Shown piece after piece: positions 49,504 to 59,592 of a stretch of DNA of 64,000 bases. The translations under genes and the position numbers were made by a program. Under the pieces are notes generated by a model. The model was not told where the DNA came from and searched no databases. It saw only the letters and a program-made list of their open reading frames with translations. Within the stretch, counting starts at the first letter, position 1. Each line of letters starts with the position of its first letter. The stretch comes from Aurantiochytrium sp. KH105 (taxonomy: Eukaryota > Sar > Bigyra > Thraustochytrida > Thraustochytriidae): the NCBI GenBank assembly GCA_003116975.1, contig BGKB01000121.1, positions 142,747-206,746 of the forward strand, read 5' to 3'.

Positions 49504-51747
49504 TTATACCACGGCGGTAGAGACAGCGGCGGGTGGCTGTGCTGCGTCACCAAAGTCGGAGATGTCGTCGTCATCATCACTGTCATTCTCGTTTGTGTCG
49601 TCATCATCAAGGTCGTCATCATCGGGACTCTTGTCGATAATCTCGCTGAGCGTCTGTTCGCGATCCCCGACCCAAAGTGTTCTCTTTGACCTGCGCGCAG
49701 CAGCGCTGTCAGGCACAATGGGCTTGAGTTGTAGCCAGTTGTTGGCGTCGAGGTTGACGAGGTCGGCCGTGTGAAACTTGCCATCATAGGTTTCCCGACG
49801 CAGCTCTGGTGCAAAGTCTTCACAGACACGCCGCAGTGTCTCGATCTTTGCCGAAAGTTGCTCGGCCGTGAGATCGTATTCCCATGCGTCCTTGGCCACC
49901 TCCCAGAGCTGAAGATAGGCTTGAGAAAAGGACTTGCGTGAGACGACGATGAGATCCTGCTTGAGCACGTAAAAATTTGCGACCCAGGCGGGCTGATACT
50001 TTGCGCGTTTGGACCGCAACCTCCGATTTTCCATGACCTCTTCGTGAGACTGGACGACCTTGGCGTAAAAGGAGACGAGCTCGCGTTGCGCGGCCTGGCA
50101 CGCGTGCACTCGGGAGATGGTGTTTTGCATGACTGCGATGCACTGCTCGCGCATGAGGTCAAAGAGCACAAAGTCGCCGCCTTGACCGGCGAGCTCCCAG
50201 AGCTGAAAGCTAATGTAAAGCGCGGGCACGAGGTCCTGCATGGCGGCCAAATACTTGAGGGTGCGCTTCATGATTTCCTCGATGATGGCATCGTCCTTGA
50301 ATGCCTTGCGGAAGACCTTGAGAAGAAGCTTACGCGTGAGGGGTGGCTTTGCATGCGGATCATGCTCGGCAAGCTTTTCCTTGATGCGCGCAGCGGCAGT
50401 CTTGTAAATCTCAGGCAGCAGGCCGGACGAAACCTTGTCGTCGTCGAGCAAAAAGGTGGGCTCTTGCTGGCCATCTTCGTTGGCCGGCGCGGAGGCATGC
50501 GGCGGCAGGCAGAATCGGTTCTGCTGAGACCAATTGCGAATGTCCACGAGAGAGGCTTGCACGTCGCGACTATCGTAGTTGGAGAGGAGGGCTGCGCGGA
50601 CAAGGGGAACCTCGCAGAGCGAACGCAGGCAGACGTTGGCCATGTTCTCGTAGTTGACAAAGGTCTGGTTTTTCCAGGAGTTGAGAAGGTCCGTAGGCTG
50701 GAGCGATCGAGTCTTGGGGTCGCTGAGTTTGGCGTTCATGGAAAAGAAACCGCTGACAATGCGCATTTCGTTGAGCAGAACGTCCTTGAGCAGGTTGCCA
50801 AGACGGCCAAGCTTTTCGCGTGAGGCGCGACGACAGTAGCCGCGGTACGAGTACTCGCGCGCGCGCACGAGGTCTTCGCGTGAATTGAGCATGAGGCGAA
50901 AGAGCTTGTCGTGAGCGATGGGCCGCATACCGCTCTGCAGCGGCATGGTCGCGGCGCCCCAAACCTCTTTGCGCTGCAACATTTCGAGATAGCGGATGCG
51001 GCGCTCGACCTCGCGATAGGTGGCTGCTTCGAAGACGCTCATGACACGCAGACGATGCGAGGCCCAGGTCTTGATTTCGTGGAGGCAGAGCGCCAGAGGG
51101 GTAATTTGTTCGCGCTTTTTGCGAAGCACCTTGCCAAGGGGCACCGAGCCATGGCGCACGCGGAGCTCGCCACTGGACTGCGCAGAGCAAATGTGCGCAA
51201 CGATGCTTTGGGCGACCTCGGAAAGGATGCGGTCGGAGTTTTGGGAGCGAAAGTTGTCCTTCCAGTACTCAAAGTCAAGCGTGGCTTCGAATTGCTGAAA
51301 GTCGCGAAAAGGTACGGTGCGCGGCTCTTTTCCTTCGCCATTTTTAGAGCGCAGAGGTGAGTCGCCGGGTAGGAAGCCTTCTGGGTCGCGGCTAAACATG
51401 TGATCGACGCCCCGCGGGAGAGCGGCGTTCTCGCGCTCTGCTTCTGCTTCGTCTTCAGGGTCTTCCTCGGCGTCGAGCTCGGCGGAGCGTTGCTGATACG
51501 GCTGGGAGGTGGCCGACGTGGCGCGCGCGATCATGGTTGCAGAACGGACGAGGTCGCTGCCGAGCAGGTTGGCGAATGTGTCGCTCTGCGCGAGGCGGAG
51601 CATGTCCGCCGCGGTCTCCTCGGTCTCGTCGTCGAGCGGGTCCACGAGAGCTGCCTTGTAGCACACGAGAATTTCCTTCATTTGATGCTGCTCGTTGTGT
51701 TTCCACTTGTCGGGCGGGGCGCCCATCATGGTGGACATGTCCGGCAT
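49504..51747 (-). CDS. Unrecognised helical protein with acidic tail, 747 aa
   Basis: The start is placed at the ATG at 51747 (MPDMSTMMGAPPDKWKHNE); farther upstream the frame has only TTG and the Arg-rich character of non-coding DNA. The protein is cytosolic, strongly alpha-helical and rich in Arg, Glu and Leu, with no membrane segment. A segment of about 90 residues after residue 150 (ATLDFEYWKDNFRSQN onward) looks globular and well conserved in style. A short acidic insertion is at about 85-105. The last 45 residues are almost entirely Asp/Glu/Asn, followed by a short Ala/Pro tail. I do not recognise the family and assign no function. Confidence 0.7.
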   Translation of the reverse strand: MPDMSTMMGAPPDKWKHNEQHQMKEILVCYKAALVDPLDDETEETAADMLRLAQSDTFANLLGSDLVRSATMIARATSATSQPYQQRSAELDAEEDPEDEAEAERENAALPRGVDHMFSRDPEGFLPGDSPLRSKNGEGKEPRTVPFRDFQQFEATLDFEYWKDNFRSQNSDRILSEVAQSIVAHICSAQSSGELRVRHGSVPLGKVLRKKREQITPLALCLHEIKTWASHRLRVMSVFEAATYREVERRIRYLEMLQRKEVWGAATMPLQSGMRPIAHDKLFRLMLNSREDLVRAREYSYRGYCRRASREKLGRLGNLLKDVLLNEMRIVSGFFSMNAKLSDPKTRSLQPTDLLNSWKNQTFVNYENMANVCLRSLCEVPLVRAALLSNYDSRDVQASLVDIRNWSQQNRFCLPPHASAPANEDGQQEPTFLLDDDKVSSGLLPEIYKTAAARIKEKLAEHDPHAKPPLTRKLLLKVFRKAFKDDAIIEEIMKRTLKYLAAMQDLVPALYISFQLWELAGQGGDFVLFDLMREQCIAVMQNTISRVHACQAAQRELVSFYAKVVQSHEEVMENRRLRSKRAKYQPAWVANFYVLKQDLIVVSRKSFSQAYLQLWEVAKDAWEYDLTAEQLSAKIETLRRVCEDFAPELRRETYDGKFHTADLVNLDANNWLQLKPIVPDSAAARRSKRTLWVGDREQTLSEIIDKSPDDDDLDDDDTNENDSDDDDDISDFGDAAQPPAAVSTAVV

Positions 51748-52484
51748 TGTCGCGGCTGTCTGCGCGTTCCTCGACGACAATTCTATACTACCCAAGCTCG
51801 ACCTCGAAAGGCTTGCCCAAATGGAGAGCCCGGGTGCGTGCGGCGGCGCTGCACAAGCCGTCCGGCTACGACGTCTCCTGTTTCCTCTTTTCCCTTGCGT
51901 GTGCTCCCACTCCTCACGCGCGCGCGCGCTCTCGCCGCGACCGTCCGCGTGCCTCTGTCCTCGCTTCCGTGCGCGCAGGGCAGAGCGCAGCAGTAGGCCA
52001 CGCACGTGCACGCGCTTCGGGGCCAAAGCGAGACTGGTTTTCGCTGCCACTTCTGCTTCTTGCACGGCAAGTACTTTAGGAATAGCTTTCAACAAGTGGG
52101 CCACTGTCAACAACAATGTAGCTTTTTTGCTGTTTCTAGTTTCTTACTTTCTTTTTCATTTTCTTTTGGCCTGCACGTGCACGACGGACTCGTAGAGTTT
52201 AGCGTATATAACAAAGATTGTTTTCTTCACTTATTAGTTCCATCCGCATACGTAGACTGCTGCTAGTAGTACTACCTACGAGGAGAGGGGACCTTGCGCA
52301 CACCGGCACCTTGCGCGCGCGCACACGCACACCTGGCTGTGAGGTATGGCAGGAGAAAAGCCAGCCATTTTTAGTAGTAGAATCGCGCGCGAACAATCGG
52401 CGGATACAAGTCAATAGAGCACCAAGATATAAACGTATAGAACAGCAACAAAAAGGATTAGGATTGAGAGATATGATGAAGTGA
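51748..52484. other. Intergenic region, no gene seen
   Basis: 737 bp. The first 280 bp are GC-rich and give a spurious Arg-rich upstream extension of the neighbouring gene. The remainder is AT-richer, with a TTTTC-rich patch at about 52130-52165. It should hold the promoter of the 747-residue protein and the phosphatase 3' end. Confidence 0.45.
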
Positions 52485-54503
52485 TCAATAGCCGGCCTCG
52501 TAGGACCCCCAAAAGTCGTCGGACTCGGCGTCCTCGTGCTCGATGACAATTTCGACAGTGGAGGCATGAGAGGCGGTCTTGCGAGATTGAACAAAGGCTC
52601 TGGCTTTGGCCACGGATGCATCCTCATTGATGCGGTCCTCGAGCCGTGAACCGAGCCAAATGTAGGCACGCTCGAAAACGAGCGGCGCGTTTGCCGAAGG
52701 CGGCGGGGCATCATCACGGTCCTTGACGAGCAAAACAAACATGGCCTCACTGGCGAGATCGTCCGAGTCGTAATTTTCGAGCCTCGCCCAGTGATCCTCG
52801 TGATGCTCGTTCTCGTACCAGCCATAGAGCTCGACTACGTAACGCTCGGCGGCTCGACGAATCTTGTCGGCGGACGACACAATGCTGCGGTGGGAAATCT
52901 TGGAAACATGCTTGGGAGAGCTTGTGCGACCACCATACTCCTCGTCATACTTGCCAAGGTCCTGGTCAACGTCTGTGTCGTCCATTTCCTCTGCGTCTGC
53001 AGCATCGACGCCCAGAGCAACCCAGAAATTTTTGTGGATCTCCGGATCTTGGTCCTGGCAATAGGCGATGTGGTGATTCTTGAAAAAGGGCAAGAGGTCG
53101 ACGGACCATCCGATCCACTTTTCTGCGGCTGAGACAAAGTCGGCCTCGTGCTCGCAGCGCGGACCCGACCAGATGAAGCAGGTTGAGGTGCGATATTCGT
53201 GGAGCACAAAGACACCCCTTGCATCAAGTTCGGTGGGACGCGCCGTGACGGGACGAGTTGTCTCGCGCGTGTCATAGCACAGCTTGAGAACGAGCGAAGG
53301 GTCCTTGTTGGAGTGAGGCGCGATGCGGTACAGCTCAGGTTTGCGCGGCTCCTGGCGCAAGTACCGCTGGAACTCCATGAGCTGAGCCACAAAGCCGGCG
53401 TTGGGGTTACAGACGGGGCGTTTGGCCTTGACCACGTCAAAGGCTTCTTCAAAGGTGGCCCCATCCTTCCACATCATGTAGGCGATGACAACGGTACATG
53501 ACCGGCTGACGCCCATATGGCAATGAACAAAGCAGGATCCACTCGAGGTGCGCGCCTTTTCAATGTACATGATTGCCTCGAGAAGAAAGGGTAGAATGCT
53601 CTCGTTGGCACTATCAATGACTTCGAGGGCGAGATAGTCGAACTCGCCCGTGTCTTGGTGGTAGTTTTTACAGACGGTGTGGGCCATGTTGAGAATGTGG
53701 GTGACGCCGGCTTCGTGGAGCACCTCTTTGTTGCGAGCGACCCAGTCTCCGCTGACGGAGAGCCAGGGATAGATGACTGAGGCTTCCTTGCTGCACTTGC
53801 GTGCGTCCTCGATGGCCTTTTGCCGTACGGTATCCATGCCGGTCTCTTGGGGCGCCGATGCGGCGATGACGGTCGTCGAAGTCGTTGGGCCCGAAGATTT
53901 CTTAAGCGTCGCTTTAGCAAAGTCCCCGGGGTTGAAGACGGGGCGGAGCGGCATGCCGCCGCCGCCGCCGCCGCCGCCGCCAGCAGCACCTGCGAGGGCC
54001 GCGGCAAGGGGGTGCGGAGGTCTACCGGAGCCGGCCCCTGGCGCGCCCGACGTGGGGCCCGAACCAGACGAAGCCGCGTTCTTTTTCAGGGCGGCCTGCA
54101 TCGCGAGGGCGCCGGGACTAATCATGGGGGGTGGCCTGCGCACGCCATCATCGCTGTCATCGTGTTCGACATCTTCCTGGGCCTTTCGCCTCGAATTCTT
54201 TTGCTTTTGCTTTTGCGCAAGGGCATCGGCATGCTGCGCGGCCTTGGCCGCCCTCGAGCGTTTGGCGTCCTCGCTGTGGCGGCTGGACTTGGTCTTTGAG
54301 GCCCGCGCGGGCAAGGCCGGTCCCCTGAGCGCGTTGGACTTTCGGTCCGAGGACCGGGCGCCGCCGGTCTTGCTGCTGCTGCTGCCGAAGCCCATCTTGT
54401 ACTGGCTCGTGCGTCTCGGCGTGCTGGGCACGGCGCCCACGCACACCTCTTCGCGGTCGCTCTTGCGCACGACGCTGCCCTTCTGGCTGGACTTGTTGCC
54501 CAT
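52485..54503 (-). CDS. Dual-specificity phosphatase with gelsolin-like repeats (MKP1-like), 672 aa
   Basis: A dual-specificity phosphatase domain spans about residues 225-365. The catalytic loop is [10 protein letters not shown] with Cys328 and Arg334, and the likely general acid is Asp297. All catalytic residues are intact. Downstream, about 385-500 ([18 protein letters not shown]) and 560-670 ([16 protein letters not shown], ending near DDFW) resemble two gelsolin-type repeats. A phosphatase plus gelsolin-like module is the layout of plant MAP-kinase phosphatase MKP1. The N-terminus MGNKSSQK fits the N-myristoylation consensus (Gly2, Ser6), suggesting membrane attachment. Between lies a basic, disordered region with Gly/Pro runs (GGGGGGGG). 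The start is the ATG at 54503; the frame upstream is open to a GTG but is only GC-rich noise. Confidence 0.87.
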   Translation of the reverse strand: MGNKSSQKGSVVRKSDREEVCVGAVPSTPRRTSQYKMGFGSSSSKTGGARSSDRKSNALRGPALPARASKTKSSRHSEDAKRSRAAKAAQHADALAQKQKQKNSRRKAQEDVEHDDSDDGVRRPPPMISPGALAMQAALKKNAASSGSGPTSGAPGAGSGRPPHPLAAALAGAAGGGGGGGGGMPLRPVFNPGDFAKATLKKSSGPTTSTTVIAASAPQETGMDTVRQKAIEDARKCSKEASVIYPWLSVSGDWVARNKEVLHEAGVTHILNMAHTVCKNYHQDTGEFDYLALEVIDSANESILPFLLEAIMYIEKARTSSGSCFVHCHMGVSRSCTVVIAYMMWKDGATFEEAFDVVKAKRPVCNPNAGFVAQLMEFQRYLRQEPRKPELYRIAPHSNKDPSLVLKLCYDTRETTRPVTARPTELDARGVFVLHEYRTSTCFIWSGPRCEHEADFVSAAEKWIGWSVDLLPFFKNHHIAYCQDQDPEIHKNFWVALGVDAADAEEMDDTDVDQDLGKYDEEYGGRTSSPKHVSKISHRSIVSSADKIRRAAERYVVELYGWYENEHHEDHWARLENYDSDDLASEAMFVLLVKDRDDAPPPSANAPLVFERAYIWLGSRLEDRINEDASVAKARAFVQSRKTASHASTVEIVIEHEDAESDDFWGSYEAGY

Positions 54504-55493
54504 GGACCGCCGCCGCGCGGCGGCCTCGCAGGCGCGGCGCGGGCGGAGCGGGCGCGGGCGCGGGCGCGGCGGGCTGGCGGGCGGGTCTCGGGCCTGGCGC
54601 GACTGCCGCGCGGGGCCTGGGCGCGCGAGCGAGCGAGCGAGCGAGCTCGGGCGCGAGGAGAGCGCGCGCGGTGAAAGCGCCCCTCGCGGCTTTCCGCCTC
54701 TCCCTTCGCCGCTCGCGCCGCGCGCCAAGGCGGACGCGCGGGGGCGGGGGGGGGGCGGCGGGCGGGAGGGTCGCCGGCGGGGCGCGCGGGGGAAGGCAGC
54801 GAGCGAGGGCCGCGGGGGCGTCGACGCCGGCCGGCGGCGCGCGAGAGGTCGCGCTCGCTCGCTGGCGAGGCTCGATCGCAGTCTGCGCTGCACGCGGGAG
54901 AGAGCGGGCGCGTAGGAGGGGCCTAGGAGGGCGTACCGCGTTCTCTTGCGTTCTCGCGCGGGTGCGCACCCGGTGGCGGGGCGCTAGGAAGGCCTACGCG
55001 CGCGCGTTCTCTTCGCGGGAGAGCGAAACGCATGCATGCCGTCTGTCTGTCCGAGTCCTTGTCACGTTCTTCTTTTTAGAGTATACAACAACGCTAACTC
55101 GACGAGGTGGCGCTGGCGCTGGCGCTGGCGCTGGAGCTGGAGCTGGAGCTGGGGTTGGAGAGGCGAGGCAGGTGCAGCTTGGCTGGCGGTCGTTCATCGT
55201 CCGCTCTGCGCGGCAGGATGGTCGCGAGTGGAACTGCAGCAAGCCTTGGCGACCTCACCTCCTCGTGAACTTGAAGAACTCGAAGCTCGGCACGATACAA
55301 TCTGTATACCAAGCCATCGCGTCAGGTCGTGCTCTGCTCTGCCCTGCCGTGCCAAGCCATGGCTGGCCGTGCCGTGCCGTGCCCTGCGATGCCACGCCAC
55401 GCCATCCTATGCCGTGCCTCGGACGAAGCGCCGTCCGCTCGCTTCTCACCTCCGGCGGCCACGCCAGCGGCGCGAGCCCTCCTGGATGGAGGA

Positions 55494-55588
55494 CGGATGG
55501 ATGGATGGATGGATGGATGGATGGATGGATGGATGGATGGATGGATGGGTGGATGGTTGGATGGATGGATGGATGGATGGATGGATGT
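55494..55588 (+). repeat. (GGAT)n tetranucleotide repeat
   Basis: Over twenty GGAT units with two single-base interruptions near 55547-55558. In the divergent intergenic region. Confidence 0.92.
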
Positions 55589-56030
55589 TCGGACGCACGT
55601 GCAAGCAAGCCTCGCAACAACAACGTCAACAACCAGCCGCAGCAAAGCGCCTTTCGCCCGCGCGGCCGGGCGGGCGAGGGCGGTCGAAGGGCGCGGGCGG
55701 CGCGGCGTGCAGCGGAGCAGCGACGGAGCGGCTGGAGCGGGAGCGGGATAGCGCCTCCTCCGGGACGGACAGTCCGCGGCCAGGAGCGAGGGAGACAGAG
55801 ATGGCCTCGGGACGCGGCGCGGGCGAGCTCTGGGCGGCGGGCAAGGCGGCTTCGGGCTGGCGCAGCGCGGCGCAGCGGGGAAGGCGAGCGAGCGAGCGAG
55901 CGAGCGAGCCAGACAGCTAGACGGCGAGCCAGTCAAGCCGCGAGTCGGCGGGCTTCGACGTGCCTCGGAGAACGAGGTGGTCTCGGTCGTCGCGTGGCCT
56001 GCACGTCGAGGAGCAAGAAGGAGAATTTTG

Positions 56031-56032
56031 GG

Positions 56033-56087
<55 letters not shown>

Positions 56088-56090
56088 ACA
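56031..56090 (+). repeat. (GGCA)n repeat in the BAR gene leader
   Basis: About fifteen exact GGCA units that end 15 bp before the BAR-protein ATG, so it probably lies in the 5' untranslated leader. Confidence 0.9.
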
Positions 56091-56105
56091 GACGAGGACG
56101 GCAAG

Positions 56106-57572
56106 ATGAAGCAGATGAAGCGGCTCAAGCGAAAGCTCCTGGTGCAAATTCGCAGCCGAGGCGGGCCCGAGAGCGTCGCGCACGACCGGGAATTTCTGCG
56201 ATCGCAGGAACAGTTTTACGAATCGGAAAAGTCGCTTCGCAGGGTGCAAGCCGCAATGGTGGCGTGGGCTGGCGCGCTCGATGCCCTCAGCTCGTGCAGC
56301 CAGACGCTTGCCGAAGAGCTCGCACGCCACACCATTCTCGTGACGCGACCCACCGAACCTGCGGATCACGGACGAGGCGACCCGGCAACCTTTTGCCGCG
56401 CGCTGCAGGGCATGATGTCCGCCACCGAATCCGTGGCGAGACCTGCCCATGCCGTCTTCGTTTCGGGCGCCCTGCGACCGCTCATGGAGACCTTTGCGAG
56501 CGACGTCAGTGCAATGCACGCGCGCCTCAACGGCCGCAAGAAAAAGCTCGAGGTCTACTCGGTCCTGCGCAAGCGACATCCCCGATACGGAAGCACGCCC
56601 ATCCCTCCCGATCGCGCCAACGCCTCGCCCGAAAGCAAGCACGGACACTTTGCGCGCAAGGCAAGCGGAAGCAGTAGCGCGAGCGCAGAAATCTTTTCGG
56701 CGACGGACGAGGAAGCTCGCACTGACGCCAAAACGAAGCGAGAGCGCGTCGATGCTGCCGAACGTGCCCTGAGCGAGGCTACCGAAAGCTGCCTTCTTGG
56801 TCTTCGTTCGTTTCGCGAAAAGGAGATCCGGCGGCTTCCAGAATCCATTGGCATGGCCATCGGGTGCTACCACGGGTTCGCTGTGCGACTGGCGGCCCTC
56901 TTGGCACCCTATTTGCCGCAATTCCCCCGAGCCGCTTGCGCTGTTGTCGACATTGCGCACGCAGCATCCATTACAAAAGACCGCGCGTTACAGCGCAAGC
57001 TCGTTCAAATCGAGGCTGCAAGTGCAGAAGTGGCAATGGCGAAAATGAACCTTGCTCCCGCAGCCTTTCCTTCCCCGAACAATTTCTCGCCCACTACTCA
57101 TGCCGCAAAGTCAGCGACCACGCAGCAGCAATCACAGCAACCACAGCAACAGCAACCACCAGAACGCAAGGGTCGCCGAAGCCGTCGGTTCCGCGGCGTG
57201 TCGGCGTCCTCATCTTCATCGTCGTCCTCATCTTCATCGCACGCCAACTCTGGTCCCGGGTCCCCGCCTCCGCACACGTTATCCGTAAGTGTACCTCAGA
57301 TTCCCGCGGACCGATCGGGTCGTCTTCGCAGTCTCATTGCTGCTGCATCGGTGCCCACGAGCCCACGACGCGCCAAGATTCGTGCTCAGCATGAAACCCA
57401 TCACCGACTCTCGCAACCCATTTCCAACCCAGAGACGAGTGATCTTGGCCATGACGAAGATGACGAGGCAGGATCTCGACGAGGAGAAAGCCCTCAACCA
57501 GTATCAGAAGCAATAGCAGCAAGAACAAGAGATGGGAAAGAGGACTGCAAGGAGAAGAACGAGGACGAGGAA

Positions 57573-57616
<44 letters not shown>

Positions 57617-57815
57617 AGGGGACGGGGATTTAAATGCCTCCGCATCTTGGTGCGAGCGCATCGCTCTTTTTGGAGAAGCCGTCGGCCCCGACAAGGTTTA
57701 CATTCCTCAGCGAACCTGCCCATTGGCCTCAACAGGGGAGGATCTGTCGGCGATACCGCCTCCGGGGTCCACCGCGATTGGTTTCACAACCTTGCACGAA
57801 GAATTTCGAATGTAA
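56106..57815 (+). CDS. BAR-like membrane-shaping protein, 569 aa
   Basis: BAR domains are banana-shaped helical dimers that sense or bend membranes. Residues about 20-290 give three long helices: [18 protein letters not shown], the [27 protein letters not shown] helix with its basic face, and [18 protein letters not shown], followed by [20 protein letters not shown]. This pattern is typical of amphiphysin/BIN3-type BARs. The C-terminal half is disordered: a [12 protein letters not shown] stretch, a polyserine run, a 16-residue aspartate run (bases about 57568-57614) and a short conserved-looking end. The first ATG is 56106; the open frame upstream runs only through the GGCA repeat to a GTG. 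No SH3 domain is present. Confidence 0.78.
57568..57614 (+). repeat. (GAC)n tract encoding polyaspartate
   Basis: GAC trinucleotide repeat in frame in the BAR gene, encoding 15-16 aspartates. Confidence 0.9.
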
Positions 57816-58008
57816 AATGTTAAGTCCTACGTTATATTTCCTTTTTGCCGGATGGGCCCCCGCCTTTACTGGTGACTTGGCAGGGAACACGACATATTTG
57901 GTCAAGGCACTTCTGAAGGAAAAAAAAACACGTAATCCCGATGCATTTCACTCCTTGTTATTCTACGCACGGCCAGCGCCAACAAGTGTACTTTCATTTG
58001 TCTTTTCA

Positions 58009-59592
58009 TCAAAGGCCTTCTTGGACTCTCAGAAAATGAACACGGCCCTTTCCGTCGCAGAATACAATGACATTACCGAGACCAACTGCGTAATTCCCAT
58101 CTACATCCCAGACGTATAAGTCACTTTCGGTGATGCCAAGCTCCAACAGCTTAGGACGATGATTCTGTTCCCTTCTTCTCGCATCCACGATCGCTTTGTC
58201 GACGGGAGTGATGATTGGCTTGCGCCGCCAACCGCGACGCCGCCAACCGCAACTTCGACCTCGACCTCGACCTCGACCTGCAGAGGCTGCTGAATCAGAA
58301 TGGAGCGAATACAATTCGTCGTGGAGACCTCCATCTTGCCCCACACTACGGGCGATACGCAACGTGTCGCCAGCAAAATCGATGTACTCGATCTTGCCCC
58401 CTTTTCCTATTTGGGGAGTGCGAAGTTGCTCTCCCGTAAGAATGTCCCAGATGCCCAACAACGAACTGACATCCCAATTGGAATTCTCAACAGCAAATGC
58501 GACATAAGAGTTCCCCAACAAGGTGTACCCATAAATTTTAGAGTGAATGTTTCCCAAGTTTAGGTCAATCGCATTGACAAGGTCTCCAGTTTTGAGGTCC
58601 CACACGTAGATAAAGCCCGACCTCTTACCCTCCAGATCTCCGACGATTGAGGTCGTGACCGCACGAGCACCAAACGTGTGAGGAGTGCTTTCGCCTTGAG
58701 ACCGAGCTGGCTCCTTGCACGAAGACAGGTCAGCAAGATTCCATTCAAGAATGCTTGCCTCTACCTTGGTATCATTGTCACGATTCGTGACTGCACATGC
58801 CAAAAGAACGTCGTCCAGAACTGCCAATGAATAAATATAAGAGTCAGATAAAGGCATCTCGAGGTGCTGCTGACAGGTTGCTGCATCCCAAACAAGAAGT
58901 TTGCCCTTGAGTTGTACATGCAGGAAGCAAATGATCCATTTGCTGGTGAAAAGGACGAACTCTGGAAAGCCAGACCTGCACTCGAGCTCCCGTACAAGCT
59001 CTCCATTTTCAGCATCCCAAATGCGCACGACTGAATCTTCTGCCCCTGTGGCAATGCTCGTAGGAGATGCCGCGACGGTCGTGACCGATGTGGAATGACG
59101 CAGCTCATGGAGCTGAGTTCCTGTCTCTAGATCCCAAACGCGCGCGGTCTCGTCCGAAGACGCAGTCGCGACCCGCGAAACCGAGATGGCTATGCCCTCG
59201 ATAGGCCTCGTGTGACCACTCAATACGTGCATTTTCTCGCCTGTATCCACATCCCAGACCTGAGGCTCGAAAAGCGGCACCCGCCGACGTAACCAATGCT
59301 CGCAGATGACGAGACGCGACCCCTCGAGAAGAGCGAACACGTTGACATTCTTCGCATTGATTTCGCGCAGAACTTGCCCTGTCTCGACGTTGACAATGTA
59401 CACAGTTCTCCCCACGGCAAATACTGCACGAGACCCAGAAATATCAACGGAGTTTGCCCATTCATTCGCCTTCTGCGAACAAGCACGGGAAAGATCCAAG
59501 AGTGAAGGTGTTCGCGGGAAGTCATGTCCCACAAATGGGCCCATCCATTTCCTTGAAGGCAAATAACGCGTGAGCCTTCGATTGTGACACAC
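58009..59592 (-). CDS. WD40 part of the TIR-NACHT STAND gene
   Basis: This frame supplies the C-terminal beta-propeller. WD-type blade ends are readable one after another: VNVETGQ, VWDVDTGE, VWDLETGT, IWDAENGE, VWDAATCQ, VWDLKTGD, IWDILTGE and VWDVDGN, with at least nine blades. The first visible ATG-equivalent here is a GTG, and the preceding frame's end encodes one more blade (LWDMTSRE), so this is the continuation of the upstream gene after a one-base shift and not a separate gene. A Gly/Arg-rich loop (GRGRGRGRSCG) interrupts one late blade. In STAND proteins the propeller senses the trigger; the ligand here is unknown. The stop is at 58009, and the gene converges on the BAR gene with a 193-bp spacer. 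Confidence 0.85.
   Translation of the reverse strand: MCHNRRLTRYLPSRKWMGPFVGHDFPRTPSLLDLSRACSQKANEWANSVDISGSRAVFAVGRTVYIVNVETGQVLREINAKNVNVFALLEGSRLVICEHWLRRRVPLFEPQVWDVDTGEKMHVLSGHTRPIEGIAISVSRVATASSDETARVWDLETGTQLHELRHSTSVTTVAASPTSIATGAEDSVVRIWDAENGELVRELECRSGFPEFVLFTSKWIICFLHVQLKGKLLVWDAATCQQHLEMPLSDSYIYSLAVLDDVLLACAVTNRDNDTKVEASILEWNLADLSSCKEPARSQGESTPHTFGARAVTTSIVGDLEGKRSGFIYVWDLKTGDLVNAIDLNLGNIHSKIYGYTLLGNSYVAFAVENSNWDVSSLLGIWDILTGEQLRTPQIGKGGKIEYIDFAGDTLRIARSVGQDGGLHDELYSLHSDSAASAGRGRGRGRSCGWRRRGWRRKPIITPVDKAIVDARRREQNHRPKLLELGITESDLYVWDVDGNYAVGLGNVIVFCDGKGRVHFLRVQEGL

Larger units (their letters stand above)
54504..56105. promoter_or_regulatory. GC-rich divergent region with many microsatellites
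   Basis: 1.6 kb between the phosphatase and BAR genes. It contains GCGA repeats at 54618-54643, a CTGGCG/CTGGAG 6-mer array at about 55107-55155, TGCCGTGCC-type repeats at about 55345-55420, (GGAT)n at about 55494-55588, another GCGA run at 55886-55911, and (GGCA)n ending at 56090. Long plus-strand frames here give only Arg/Gly/Ala or Trp-Met-Asp-Gly repeats, so none is called. Confidence 0.6.

Noticed and set aside
51748-52116. 123-codon N-terminal extension of the 747-residue protein
   Set aside because: It begins at TTG, is Arg/Ala-rich, and its composition changes sharply at the ATG at 51747.
54671-56677. 668-codon plus-strand frame across the phosphatase/BAR spacer
   Set aside because: It consists of Arg/Gly/Ala runs and translated microsatellites, and runs into the BAR gene in another frame.
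59430-59540. Intron to explain the NACHT/WD40 frame change
   Set aside because: The best acceptor (TTCGCAG) pairs with GT donors giving lengths of 60, 95, 116 or 118 bp; only 118 would restore the frame, and it would delete most of a clear WD blade.
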